A stretch of DNA of 64,000 nucleotides from CBDCOD01 sp965219665 (GCA_965219665.1 CBDCOD010000024.1:62001-126000), one strand, 5' to 3'. Positions 18,526 to 27,481 are shown, counted from the stretch's first letter. A program made the numbers and translations. Notes: generated by a model not told the origin, from the letters alone.

Positions 18526-19386
18526 ATGTCAAGTCAGGCTGAAGAATTTCTAAAAGCACACGACTACGAAGGGGACTTCTGGCCGGGTTTTGTTGATATT
18601 TTATCAGGCATTATCTTGGCGCTAAGTTTTTTGGTATTAGTTGCTGGTATCATTATTGCGCTCATCTTTAAAGTAAACGCTACGGTTCAAATCACAGAGG
18701 AAGAAAAAAAGATTTATAAATATATTCTTGCTGTTTTAGAGAAATCTCCATTATTACAGGAAGCACAATTTGATATTATTGAGAAGGCAAGGCGGGGTAA
18801 TGAGTTACAAGTGCTGATTCAAACAGCGCAACAAGAGTTGGAGGATATTGCTGAGAGAACGCATGTTGTTCGAAATGAGTATCCAGACTTAAAGAGACGT
18901 ATTACTCAAGAGATTAATTTTTTAGAGAATAAAGTCAGAGAATTAAGCTCACCTCCTCAAGGGAGTAGGGAGTCCTTTTTAGCCTTCCCAGGGAATGTAA
19001 CAGAAGGGTCTGTAGTAAATAATTCGATTCCGCCAGTTGATGAAAACTGGACGGTACGATCCTTTAGTAATGGTTTGTTAGTACAGTTTGCAAATGTATC
19101 TAGTATAAAACCAAGTGAAGGAATTTATAATGAAATGCGTTTTGAAGTAAGTAAGTGGTTAGAAAAAATTCCGGCTACTGCCACTCTTCAATTAGAAGTA
19201 CACCCTGCGCAGGTGGCACACGGAACAATAGCCAAGAAAGATGGGTTGGCTCGAGTGATTTATTTGCGTGATGTGATTAAAACAGTAAGAGGTCAGCAAA
19301 AGATGAGCTTGCGGGAAGCTGCCGTAGTGCCGGAGGCGTTAAAAGAAGAGCGTTATGGCTGGATTTATATCTTTTCTAAGAAGTAA
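18526..19386 (+). CDS. MotB/OmpA-like stator partner, second copy
   Basis: 286 residues with the same plan as its upstream neighbour: WPGFVDI with Asp24 at the start of a single membrane helix (about 25-50), a long helical stretch (about 60-150), a Pro/Ser/Asn-rich linker (about 150-175), then a degenerate C-terminal domain (about 180-286) with ARVIYLRDVI in the position of the OmpA-like helix. The two copies are clearly diverged, so they are not a recent duplication. WPGFVD is also typical of uncharacterised OmpA-like proteins paired with MotA-like proteins. It is followed after 3 bases by the TolC-like gene. Confidence 0.66.
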   Translation: MSSQAEEFLKAHDYEGDFWPGFVDILSGIILALSFLVLVAGIIIALIFKVNATVQITEEEKKIYKYILAVLEKSPLLQEAQFDIIEKARRGNELQVLIQTAQQELEDIAERTHVVRNEYPDLKRRITQEINFLENKVRELSSPPQGSRESFLAFPGNVTEGSVVNNSIPPVDENWTVRSFSNGLLVQFANVSSIKPSEGIYNEMRFEVSKWLEKIPATATLQLEVHPAQVAHGTIAKKDGLARVIYLRDVIKTVRGQQKMSLREAAVVPEALKEERYGWIYIFSKK

Positions 19387-19389
19387 ATA

Positions 19390-20679
19390 GTGATACAGAA
19401 CGTACTGCGAGCAATGTTTATGTTTGTAGCTGGGGTTGTATGGGCTACATCAACCTATGCACTGGACTTAAGACAGTCCGTATTGACTGCATTAGCGCGT
19501 GTTGAGGAATCTAAGATAGCGGCTTCCCAAATCCGGCAGGGACAGTATAGAGTAAGTGAAGCACAATCGGCGTTCTATCCCGTTCTATCAGCAAGGGTAC
19601 AACTGGGACCTCAGTATCGTAAGCCAGGTTTTTCCAATGAGGTAGACGATTTGTTTTTTGGCTATCTAACACGTGTTTCTGTTGAACAACATTTACTGGA
19701 CGGAGAAAGTAGAAAATTCTTATTAGAGGGCACCAAGCTTGATCTAAAAGGGAGTGAATTTCAGGCTCGGTCAGTCCTGGAGTCAGTTGTTATTGATGTT
19801 GTTAGTAGCTATTTAGATGTCGTTTTTAACCGAGAAATTGTACGTATTCAGCGCAATAACTTGAAGGCCTTTCAGCGTATAGAGTCACGAGTAAGCGCAC
19901 GCGCAGCGGGGGGGGCATTGGCTGGGGCAGACGCTCAGCAAGTCAAGGCTCGTGTGGTTAGTGCTGAAGCGGCACTAAGCAGAGCGCAGCTGAATTTGGC
20001 AGAATCAGAGTATGCTTATACGCGCTTGGTTGGACCAGTCGAAAACGATATGAGTATTCCTTTTGAGGTGTCGGATTTCTTTTTTGAGAACTATAATCTT
20101 TTGTTAGAGAAAGTGCGCACTAAAAACTCCAGCTTACAACAAGCTCGCTTTAGTCGCCGATCTGCATTAGCCGCAATTAATGTGGCTAAAGCCGCCTACT
20201 GGCCGGCTTTTGAAGTACAGACTTTTGCTCAGCATTCTGATAGTTTAGCGGGAGGTCAGGGCTCTATTTTAGACGCAGGCATTCTGCTGAATATAAATTA
20301 TTCATACAACTTTGGTGGAGTTGCTGGCTCTGCAGTTGACAGAAGCCAGGAGCGCAGCAAGGAGTTGGCGTTGTTGAGGCGTTTGCTTATTCGAGATATT
20401 GAAGCAGACCTGCAAACACAATACTCAAACTACCAGTCATTCAAGCGGGTATTGCGTGCGCTTCGGCTTGAAATACAAGCAAATGAAAAAGTGTTATCAG
20501 CGCAATTAGAGCAGCAAAATATAGGACAAGTACGTGTTTTAGATTTAGTTACAGCACAGGAGCGGGTGACCGATTCTCGTATTCGATTACTTACGAATCA
20601 GCAAGATGATCAAGCAACACGCTATAGTATTCTGAACTTGACTGGTGAGCTGTTACCTTACTTCAAAACTAGTCGTTAG
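19390..20679 (+). CDS. TolC-family outer-membrane channel protein
   Basis: 429 residues starting with GTG and a signal peptide that ends near TSTYALDL. The mature part has the two-fold repeat of outer-membrane efflux proteins, with long helices (ALARVEESKIAASQIRQ; DAQQVKARVVSAEAALSRAQ) and the family motif for the second barrel strand region. It looks most like the channel component of type I secretion (AggA/LapE group) rather than drug-efflux OprM. There is no inner-membrane ABC or membrane-fusion gene beside it; its neighbours are the MotA/MotB-like genes, 3 bases upstream. Its use as the outer-membrane exit of that system is an inference. Confidence 0.82.
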   Translation: MIQNVLRAMFMFVAGVVWATSTYALDLRQSVLTALARVEESKIAASQIRQGQYRVSEAQSAFYPVLSARVQLGPQYRKPGFSNEVDDLFFGYLTRVSVEQHLLDGESRKFLLEGTKLDLKGSEFQARSVLESVVIDVVSSYLDVVFNREIVRIQRNNLKAFQRIESRVSARAAGGALAGADAQQVKARVVSAEAALSRAQLNLAESEYAYTRLVGPVENDMSIPFEVSDFFFENYNLLLEKVRTKNSSLQQARFSRRSALAAINVAKAAYWPAFEVQTFAQHSDSLAGGQGSILDAGILLNINYSYNFGGVAGSAVDRSQERSKELALLRRLLIRDIEADLQTQYSNYQSFKRVLRALRLEIQANEKVLSAQLEQQNIGQVRVLDLVTAQERVTDSRIRLLTNQQDDQATRYSILNLTGELLPYFKTSR

Positions 20680-20699
20680 CAGGCACGGATTCAGAAAAT

Positions 20700-21227
20700 G
20701 TGTTACTATTACATGATAACTGGGTGAGTGACTTACGCGCTTTAAGTAAAAAATGTGTTGAGTACACACAGGTGGTTTCTCAACAGCTATTGCAAAAACA
20801 TTGGATGCTGACTACTGCTGAGTCATGTACTGGAGGATGGGTTGCAAAAATATGTACCGATCAGCCTGGTAGTTCTGCATGGTTTGATGGGGGCATACTC
20901 TGCTACAGCAATCGCTCAAAAAATCAGTTTTTGGGGATTCCTCAAGACATAATTGGGCAACATGGCGCAGTGAGCGAGCCCATAACAGAAGCCATGGTTT
21001 CCGCTCTGTTGCTCAAATCTCAGGCTCAAGTTGGTGTTGCTATTAGTGGCATTGCTGGACCTGAAGGTGGAACAAAGGAAAAGCCAGTTGGTATGGTTTG
21101 TTTTTCATGGCAAAGAGTTGATCAAGATGTTTGCTCATCAACAGCTTATTTTGAGGGCAGTCGAGTAGAAGTGCGCCTGCAGTCAGTTTTTTACGCATTA
21201 AGCGGTCTTAAACAAATATTGGTGTAG
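20700..21227 (+). CDS. pncC: Nicotinamide-nucleotide amidase (CinA C-terminal domain protein)
   Basis: Deamidates nicotinamide mononucleotide, recycling NAD by-products. 175 residues made of a single CinA-C domain: TTAESCTGGWVAK with the catalytic Ser/Thr region, GGILCYSNRSK, and SGIAGPEGGTKEKPVG. The stand-alone form lacks the N-terminal MoCF domain of full CinA. The start is GTG 20700. It ends 2 bases before recA, the common pncC-recA-recX order of gammaproteobacteria. Confidence 0.9.
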   Translation: MLLLHDNWVSDLRALSKKCVEYTQVVSQQLLQKHWMLTTAESCTGGWVAKICTDQPGSSAWFDGGILCYSNRSKNQFLGIPQDIIGQHGAVSEPITEAMVSALLLKSQAQVGVAISGIAGPEGGTKEKPVGMVCFSWQRVDQDVCSSTAYFEGSRVEVRLQSVFYALSGLKQILV

Positions 21228-21229
21228 TT

Positions 21230-22237
21230 ATGAACGAAGAAAAAAAGAAGGCTTTAGAGGCCGCACTTAAACATATTGAAAAGCAGTTTGGCTCAGGGTC
21301 TATCCTGCGCATGGGAGACGAAGGGGTTAATAAAGACCTTAAAGTTGTCTCTTCAGGATCTATTTGTTTGGATGTGGCTTTAGGTATTGGTGGCTACCCT
21401 TGTGGGCGCGTTATAGAGATTTACGGCCCTGAGTCATCAGGGAAAACGACACTTGCTTTGCATGCGGTTGCTGAAGCTCAAAAAACAGGCGGGACTGCAG
21501 CCTTTATAGATGCAGAACATGCCTTAGATCCGCTCTACGCAGAGAAAGTTGGCGTACAAATAAAAGATCTGCTTGTATCGCAACCAGATACTGGCGAACA
21601 AGCATTAGAGATTACGGACACCTTAGTGCGCTCAGGTGGGGTAGATATTATCATAGTTGACTCGGTTGCCGCATTGACACCGAAGGCGGAGATTGAGGGA
21701 GAGATGGGAGACTCTCATATGGGGCTTCAAGCACGCCTTATGAGTCAGGCTTTACGTAAACTAACAGGCAATATAAAACGCACGAATACCATTGTTATTT
21801 TCATCAATCAAATTCGGATGAAAATAGGAGTTATGTTCGGTAATCCAGAAACAACTACTGGAGGAAATGCACTCAAATTTTATGCCTCTATTCGTTTAGA
21901 TATACGTCGCATAGGTGCCATAAAAAAAGGTGATGCGATTTTGGGCAATGAGACTCGAATTAAAGTAGTCAAAAATAAATTGGCACCGCCCTTTAAGCAG
22001 GTAGAGATAGAAATTTTATATGGCGAGGGTATCTCACGAGAAGGTGATTTAATTTCTTTAGGTGTTGAGTTGGATATTTTAGACAAGTCCGGAGCATGGT
22101 ATGGTTACGAGGGAAATCGTTTTGCACAAGGGAAGGACAATGCAAAGAAATGGTTGCGAGAGAATCCTGAGCAAGCGCTTGCAATCGAAGCTCAAATTCG
22201 TGAGAAACTCTTGCCCCAGTCACTAAATAGTGAGTGA
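21230..22237 (+). CDS. recA: Recombinase RecA
   Basis: Strand-exchange protein and SOS co-protease. 335 residues; Walker A GPESSGKTT at 66-74, the Walker B region IIIVDSVAAL, and loop L2 with FINQIRMKIGVMFGNPETTTGG (split here only by the usual L2 spacing). The C-terminus is shorter and less acidic than in E. coli (353). No clear LexA box is visible upstream because pncC ends 2 bases before the start. Overlaps recX by eight bases. Confidence 0.98.
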   Translation: MNEEKKKALEAALKHIEKQFGSGSILRMGDEGVNKDLKVVSSGSICLDVALGIGGYPCGRVIEIYGPESSGKTTLALHAVAEAQKTGGTAAFIDAEHALDPLYAEKVGVQIKDLLVSQPDTGEQALEITDTLVRSGGVDIIIVDSVAALTPKAEIEGEMGDSHMGLQARLMSQALRKLTGNIKRTNTIVIFINQIRMKIGVMFGNPETTTGGNALKFYASIRLDIRRIGAIKKGDAILGNETRIKVVKNKLAPPFKQVEIEILYGEGISREGDLISLGVELDILDKSGAWYGYEGNRFAQGKDNAKKWLRENPEQALAIEAQIREKLLPQSLNSE

Positions 22238-22694
22238 TCGACAGCAATTAACCGATCGATGGCTCCGTTGTTTGGCTCGGAGAGAGCATTCCCAACAAGA
22301 ATTAGTCCAGAAAAGCAAAGGCTTTCCAGTTGCTGTTGTGGATGCGCTATTAGAAGACTTTATTATTAAGGGTTGGCAATCTGATCAGCGTTATGCAGAG
22401 AGCATAGTGAGGGTACGCTATCGTGCAGGGAAGGGTCCTCTATATATTCAACAGGAACTCAAAAGACAAGGACTAAGCTCAGAGTGTATTGCACAGGCAT
22501 TAGACCAGTATAGTCATCAACAGTGGGTGCAGCGCTGTATTGATGTGCACGTAGGCAAGCATACACAGCCTGCTAAAAACATCAAGGAAAAAGCAAAGCA
22601 ACATCAGTTTCTATTGCAAAGAGGCTTTGATCATAAGGTTATAAACCACGTGCTCAGCAGTTCCAGTAGTACTTTAGAAGATGAGATGTATTAA
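22230..22694 (+). CDS. recX: Regulatory protein RecX
   Basis: Binds and restrains RecA filaments. 154 residues composed of three-helix repeats, with LARREHSQQELVQK at the N-terminus, DGWQSDQRYAESIVR-like and GPLYIQQELKRQG segments that are typical of RecX. The start is GTG inside the last codons of recA, which fits translational coupling. It ends 41 bases before the convergent LysR gene. Confidence 0.9.
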   Translation: MSDRQQLTDRWLRCLARREHSQQELVQKSKGFPVAVVDALLEDFIIKGWQSDQRYAESIVRVRYRAGKGPLYIQQELKRQGLSSECIAQALDQYSHQQWVQRCIDVHVGKHTQPAKNIKEKAKQHQFLLQRGFDHKVINHVLSSSSSTLEDEMY

Positions 22695-22735
22695 GAAGTT
22701 TTCTGTGTACATCTGCTCTCTTTTTTACGTGGAGG

Positions 22736-23617
22736 CTAGGAAGAAGTCAAATCAATTAACCAGCGATTAAAAGCCTGAATGCGTGCCAGTCCTCGTTTTT
22801 CAGAAGAATAGATAGTCCAAATAATAAGCGGCTGTCGAGCAACCTTGGGCAATAACTCTGTTAATGCCCCACTACGCAACGCTTCATTCACAAAAAAAGA
22901 GGGCATGTAGATAACACCTCTTCCTTGAATTGCCCATAAGGTCATGCAGCGTCCATTATTGGTTCGTGCTATAGGGGATGGTTTAATCCGCACTAAGGAA
23001 CCATCATCTCCATAGAACGGCCAGTCTGTTCGAGTGCTGTGCACAATACAGGGTACATGCTGTAGGTCTTCAATCGTGTTAATAGGACTTAAGCGTGCAA
23101 GCAGTGCAGGTGCTGCACAAATATGCCTATGGTCTTCCAAAATAGGCTTATAGATTAAGTCGGGAACTCTGTTCTCTATAGTACCTATACGAATAGCCAA
23201 ATCCAGGCTCTCTTTTTGCATATCAACATAGCTATCATCAAAACCTACATCTAACTCTATAAGCGGGTGCTTGTCCATGAATTTATGTAATTGTGGCATG
23301 AGAAAAGACTCCCCCCAAGAGTACGGTACAGAGATGCGTAATTTTCCGCAAACTTGACCGATATTTTGGTGGACATTATCTTCAGCATTCTGTAACAAAG
23401 AGAGTATCTTCTTTACCTCTTGATAATACGAGTCCCCCGCGGACGTAAGTATATTTTGTCTCGTGTTGCGCTCTAACAGACGTGCGCCCAGTTCCTGCTC
23501 AAGAGCAGATATATTACGACTTAATTGAGAGGTTGATATATTCATCTGGCGGGCGGCAGCGGCAAAACTTTCTGTATTTACCAGCGTAACAAAACTTTTT
23601 AACCACACCACACGCAT
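22736..23617 (-). CDS. LysR-family transcriptional regulator
   Basis: 293 residues: winged helix-turn-helix at about 1-60 (SFAAAARQMNISTSQLSRNISALE), then a periplasmic-binding-protein-like effector domain (about 87-290). It is divergent from the cytochrome b561-yceI-reductase genes, and the roughly 80-base gap would hold its operator, so it most likely controls them. Its ligand is unknown; it belongs to the large AaeR/CrgA-like subgroup by overall look. Confidence 0.9.
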   Translation of the reverse strand: MRVVWLKSFVTLVNTESFAAAARQMNISTSQLSRNISALEQELGARLLERNTRQNILTSAGDSYYQEVKKILSLLQNAEDNVHQNIGQVCGKLRISVPYSWGESFLMPQLHKFMDKHPLIELDVGFDDSYVDMQKESLDLAIRIGTIENRVPDLIYKPILEDHRHICAAPALLARLSPINTIEDLQHVPCIVHSTRTDWPFYGDDGSLVRIKPSPIARTNNGRCMTLWAIQGRGVIYMPSFFVNEALRSGALTELLPKVARQPLIIWTIYSSEKRGLARIQAFNRWLIDLTSS

Positions 23618-23700
23618 AATGGTATTATTGTATGTTATGCAACAATCATTTGTTTTTTATTGCAGTGTTTCCATTTGCTTCTACCACTATAATCCTACCC

Positions 23701-24195
23701 ATGAGCACGACATACAGACTTTCTTTTCGGATGATGCACTGGCTAAGTGCTGCCATGCTTATAGGACTGTTTATTAGCGGGCTTTTTATAGAGGGTCTAA
23801 GTTATTACAGCAGTTGGTATCAGCGCTTGCCCATGCTGCATATTGGTTTTGGGTTATTACTGGTGCCGTTGACAATTATCCGCTTTGCTTCCCGCAGGCA
23901 ACAGCCCAAATTTAAGCACTTGATGGGCGTAAGACACGTATATCTTCTGATATATAGTTTGCTCAGCATCCTGTTTATCAGTGGTTATTTGATTTCTAGT
24001 GAGGGTGGATCGGTTTCCATCTTTGGATTATTTAGTTTACCAGAACTGGTTGTATTTGCAAATCAGGCTCAGGTTATAGGCGCTCTACATGAGTGGGTTG
24101 CATACATATTAGCAATTGTAGTACTGCTGCATATTGCAGCAGCGCTATGGCACCATTTTTTTAAGAAAGATGATACATTAAGACGTATGATTTAG
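23701..24195 (+). CDS. Cytochrome b561 family protein (YceJ-like)
   Basis: Four-helix membrane cytochrome that binds two b hemes and passes electrons from quinol. The best start is ATG 23701, giving 164 residues and the normal N-terminus STTYRLSFRMMHWLSA; an upstream in-frame ATG at 23632 would add a non-homologous 23-residue extension. Heme-ligand histidines are expected in MHWL (helix 1), LHIGFG (helix 2), LHEWVAY (helix 3) and LHIAAALWHHF (helix 4). It precedes yceI by 28 bases, the same pair as yceJ-yceI of E. coli. Confidence 0.88.
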   Translation: MSTTYRLSFRMMHWLSAAMLIGLFISGLFIEGLSYYSSWYQRLPMLHIGFGLLLVPLTIIRFASRRQQPKFKHLMGVRHVYLLIYSLLSILFISGYLISSEGGSVSIFGLFSLPELVVFANQAQVIGALHEWVAYILAIVVLLHIAAALWHHFFKKDDTLRRMI

Positions 24196-24223
24196 GTTTT
24201 GTTTATTTTTAAGGGGTTATTTA

Positions 24224-24799
24224 ATGAAAAAGAAGTATTTTCTCGCCATTTCGGCACTGTTATTTATTGTAGTGATTCCCGCACATGCGGCAAACTACAT
24301 TTTGGACATAAAGGGGCAGCACGCCTTCATACACTTTAAGGTAAAACATTTAGGATATAGTTGGCTACTCGGTCAGTTCCGCTCTTTTGATGGTAGCTTT
24401 ACTTACGATAGTAAAAACCCCAATGCAGCCACCATTAAAGTAACTATTGACACCAGTAGCATTGATACAAATCACGCTCTGCGTGACAAGCATTTGCGTG
24501 CCAAGGATGTGGTCAATGTTTCCGCCTATCCAGTTGCCTCATTCGTTAGCTCTTCCTATCAGGAAAACGCAGATGGCACCGGTGTGCTTAAAGGCACTTT
24601 CTCTTTTAATGGTGTAACAAAGCCTATTACAATACAAACTCAAAAAATCGGTGAAGGCAAAGACCCATGGGGCGGTTATCGTGTTGGATTTTCAGGCACA
24701 ACGCAATTCAAACTAAAAGATTTTAATGTAGTAAAACAATTGGGACCTGCCTCAACAGAGGTGTTTTTAGACTTGCATATTGAGGGGATAAGACAGTGA
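24224..24799 (+). CDS. yceI: YceI family periplasmic protein
   Basis: 191 residues with a clear signal peptide (cleavage after PAHA). The mature part is a lipocalin-like barrel known to bind isoprenoid chains such as ubiquinone-8 in relatives. Family segments are HAFIHFKVKHLGYSWLLGQF and the FSFNGVTKPITI strand pair. Good ribosome site (AAGGGG) before ATG. It overlaps the following reductase gene by four bases, so cytochrome b561, YceI and the reductase are likely made together. Confidence 0.9.
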   Translation: MKKKYFLAISALLFIVVIPAHAANYILDIKGQHAFIHFKVKHLGYSWLLGQFRSFDGSFTYDSKNPNAATIKVTIDTSSIDTNHALRDKHLRAKDVVNVSAYPVASFVSSSYQENADGTGVLKGTFSFNGVTKPITIQTQKIGEGKDPWGGYRVGFSGTTQFKLKDFNVVKQLGPASTEVFLDLHIEGIRQ

Positions 24800-25329
24800 A
24801 AAATATATTAGCTATTAGCGGAAGTTTGCGTAAGGCATCCACAAACACAGGATTACTTCGGGCAGCTCAAAAAAATGCCCCAAATCAGGTGGCTATCACT
24901 ATAGCTGACTTGAGTGATATACCATTTTATAACAGTGATTTAGAGGGAAATAAACCAGCATCTGTCAAGCGTCTGTGTGATCAGGCGCTGGCAGCAGAAG
25001 GTTTTTTATTTGCCTGTCCTGAGTATAACTACTCCATAGCCCCTGCTCTAAAAAATGCTATTGATTGGCTATCAAGGGAGCCAGACAATGCCGCACTGGC
25101 AGCAAAGCCAGCTGCTTTACTAAGTGCAGCGGCAGGTATGGGCGGATCCAGAGCGCAGTACCAACTTCGTCAGGTTGGGGTGTGCACAGACCTGCGCTTT
25201 CTTAACTCGCCAGAAGTATTTGTAAACGCCTTTGAAGGCGACTTTAACGAGCAGGGAGACGTGATTGGGGAAAAGACACAACAAAAGGTTGATGAACTTC
25301 TACAAGCGCTATTGACTGCTTTAGCATAA
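24796..25329 (+). CDS. NAD(P)H-dependent FMN reductase (ChrR/YieF type)
   Basis: 177-residue flavodoxin-fold quinone reductase. The FMN phosphate loop is SGSLRKASTN at residues 7-16, and PEYNYSIAPALKNAIDW is the family signature. It starts with GTG within the yceI stop. Members reduce quinones, chromate and azo dyes; in this operon with a quinol-linked cytochrome and a lipid-binding protein, a role in quinone redox balance is a reasonable inference. Confidence 0.88.
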   Translation: MKNILAISGSLRKASTNTGLLRAAQKNAPNQVAITIADLSDIPFYNSDLEGNKPASVKRLCDQALAAEGFLFACPEYNYSIAPALKNAIDWLSREPDNAALAAKPAALLSAAAGMGGSRAQYQLRQVGVCTDLRFLNSPEVFVNAFEGDFNEQGDVIGEKTQQKVDELLQALLTALA

Positions 25330-25512
25330 ATCTCGATTACAGTACGCCACAGTTACGCATGTGTAGCATTGGTGGTACAATGCTCGCCCTTTTCTGTAGC
25401 AGATAGTATAGTCTGTTAGTTTTTAAACCTTGATTTACAGCCTATTGGCTGAAATCTGTGAGTGCGTTCTGTCGTTGTACAGGCTGTTACTCATCAATTC
25501 ATAAGGAGATAT

Positions 25513-25899
25513 ATGCGACATTATGAAATCTTATTCATGGTGCAGCCTGATCACAGTGATCAAGTACCCCAACTTATTGAGCGCTACACCCAAATCATCA
25601 AGCAGGATGGAGGGCAGGTACACCGATTAGAAGACTGGGGGCGTAGGCAGTTAGCCTATCCCATTAACCACGTGCATAAAGCGCATTATGTTCTGATGAA
25701 TGTTGAAGTCGGACAAGAAGCGTTGGAAGAAGTGCTCACTGCCTTTCGTTTCAATGATACCATCATGCGTCACCTAGTGACCAGTCAGGCAAAAGCAATC
25801 ACAACCCCTTCTATTGTTCAGCAACCCAAAGAGCCAAAAGAAGATGAACGAGAGCGTACAGGCAGACCTAACCACAGTAGATCCGAGAACGCATCGTAG
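25513..25899 (+). CDS. rpsF: 30S ribosomal protein bS6
   Basis: 128 residues that begin MRHYEILFMVQPD, the usual bS6 start, preceded at seven bases by a strong ribosome site (AAGGAG). A longer reading frame exists upstream from GTG 25462 but its 17 residues are not bS6-like. The C-terminal tail (after about residue 100) is charged and variable, as in relatives that get poly-glutamylated. First gene of rpsF-rpsR-membrane protein-rplI. Confidence 0.97.
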   Translation: MRHYEILFMVQPDHSDQVPQLIERYTQIIKQDGGQVHRLEDWGRRQLAYPINHVHKAHYVLMNVEVGQEALEEVLTAFRFNDTIMRHLVTSQAKAITTPSIVQQPKEPKEDERERTGRPNHSRSENAS

Positions 25900-25925
25900 T
25901 AGCAACGGTAACCAAGGAGAATAAC

Positions 25926-26144
25926 ATGATTCGAAATAATAGAAAGCAAAACCGCTTAGAAAGTGGGAATATTGACTATAAAGATGTAGCACTGCTTAAG
26001 CAATTTTTGACTGATACAGGAAAAATTGTTCCCGCACGCAACACAGGTATTAATATTAAACAGCAACGGCGACTGAGCCGTGCTATTAAGCAAGCTCGAC
26101 AAATGGCGCTGCTGGCGTACACCGATCGGCACGCAGTTAAATAG
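25926..26144 (+). CDS. rpsR: 30S ribosomal protein bS18
   Basis: 72 residues, binds next to bS6 on the small-subunit platform. Family core YKDVALLKQFLTDTGKI and RRLSRAIKQARQMALL are clear. A good ribosome site (AAGGAGAA) precedes ATG. Follows rpsF after 26 bases. Confidence 0.97.
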   Translation: MIRNNRKQNRLESGNIDYKDVALLKQFLTDTGKIVPARNTGINIKQQRRLSRAIKQARQMALLAYTDRHAVK

Positions 26145-26168
26145 TCTTCCACGCATCATAGCCAGAAA

Positions 26169-27035
26169 ATGGTCTTCCTTGCCAGACGTATTTTGCACTC
26201 TAAAGCGCAAGCATATGCAGTTGTGCTGTTGCTTGCAGCATTGAGCATTGTGTTTAAGCCTGTTGGCATTCTGTTGGGGGCAGCGGTGTCTTTTATTGCA
26301 TTGTCTATAGGGATGCAGGAGGCACTTATACTCAGTGCGACAGTTACATTGGCACTTTGGGGGTTAAATGCGCTATTAGATTTTGTACATTTCAGTCATA
26401 TTCTGTTTCTTCTGGCAGTTTTCATAGTGCCAGGCTTTTTATCTGTTGCTGTGTTAAGACACAGTAGCGTAATAGGCGGGATGCTCTTAGTGCATGGAAT
26501 GTGGTCTGCAGTGCTAGTCATTGGCTTAGGCGCTGTTATTTCAAATGCAGTATGGCTAAATCTTTTAGAGGCGATTAGCCAGCAGCTTGCGATGCAGTTA
26601 GATACGCAGCAACTGTCTGCGCTGGCACAGCTTATGAATAGTTTTGTGGGCATGTTGGTGGTTTTTTTGAGTGTTAGCAGCATGCTACTGGCACTGCGTT
26701 GGACCCGACTGGTTGATGCGGCTGCTGCCCCAGAATTTGGTGACATGCAAGTTGGGCGTTTTCCAGCGGTGGGTATGGTTGCTATCATGGCGGCAGCACT
26801 GTTAGACAACACACTAGCCATTAGTTTGTTAGGCGTTATTGTTGCGCTTTGTGTTTTGCAAGGTATTGGTTTGGTACATTATTGGGTCAAGGCAAAACAA
26901 GCATCCCGTGCATGGCTGTTTGCATTTTATTCATTGCTTCTACTGCGAGAATTTTTCTTAGTTGTTGCGGTCGTGGGGCTTATTGATAATTGGTTTAATT
27001 TCCGAAAATTTATTAAACAAGAGAACACACAATGA
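26169..27035 (+). CDS. Polytopic membrane protein between rpsR and rplI (DUF2232-like position)
   Basis: 288 very hydrophobic residues with about eight membrane segments and no soluble domain. I do not recognise motifs with certainty. In many gammaproteobacteria a YybS/DUF2232-type membrane protein sits exactly here between bS18 and bL9 genes, so this is the likely family. It overlaps rplI by four bases. Function is unknown. Confidence 0.7.
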   Translation: MVFLARRILHSKAQAYAVVLLLAALSIVFKPVGILLGAAVSFIALSIGMQEALILSATVTLALWGLNALLDFVHFSHILFLLAVFIVPGFLSVAVLRHSSVIGGMLLVHGMWSAVLVIGLGAVISNAVWLNLLEAISQQLAMQLDTQQLSALAQLMNSFVGMLVVFLSVSSMLLALRWTRLVDAAAAPEFGDMQVGRFPAVGMVAIMAAALLDNTLAISLLGVIVALCVLQGIGLVHYWVKAKQASRAWLFAFYSLLLLREFFLVVAVVGLIDNWFNFRKFIKQENTQ

Positions 27036-27481
27036 AAGTTATTTTATTAGAAAAAATTCAGAATTTAGGGCCGCTGGGCAGCATTGTTAACGTTAAAGCA
27101 GGGTATGCTCGTAATTTTCTATTGCCATTTGGCAAAGCCGAGATGGCAACTGAGGAAGCTATCGCTGCATTTGAGCTGCGCAAAGAAGAACTAGCAAAGC
27201 AGGCGCAGGATGTGCTTGCACAAGCTCAATTTCTTGGGGAAAAATTACAGGGGTTACGCTTAGAAATTCAATGCAAAGAGCATGATGAGGGGCAATTATA
27301 TGGATCTGTTGGCTCGCAGGAGATCGTAGCTGCTTTGCAAGAACAAGGTTTTGAAGTGGAGCGCCGCCAAGTGATTTTGCCTGAAGGTGCCCTTCAGACG
27401 ACAGGAGAATTCCCAGTTGCACTCAGCCTGCATGCGGAAGTATCTATAGACATCACCTTGGTTATTTCTCCAGAAGAGTAG
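27032..27481 (+). CDS. rplI: 50S ribosomal protein bL9
   Basis: 149 residues with the two-domain bL9 form: N-terminal MKVILLEKIQNLGPLG and GYARNFLLPFGKA, a long connecting helix (about 45-75), and the C-terminal domain with LYGSVGSQEI. Overlaps the upstream membrane-protein gene by four bases and lies 51 bases before dnaB. Confidence 0.97.
   Translation: MKVILLEKIQNLGPLGSIVNVKAGYARNFLLPFGKAEMATEEAIAAFELRKEELAKQAQDVLAQAQFLGEKLQGLRLEIQCKEHDEGQLYGSVGSQEIVAALQEQGFEVERRQVILPEGALQTTGEFPVALSLHAEVSIDITLVISPEE

Noticed and set aside
16249..19386. Zorya defence system (ZorA/ZorB-like)
   Set aside because: MotA-like protein with long tail and MotB-like partners fit in outline, but there are two B-type genes, a TolC neighbour, and no ZorC, ZorD or ZorE gene nearby.
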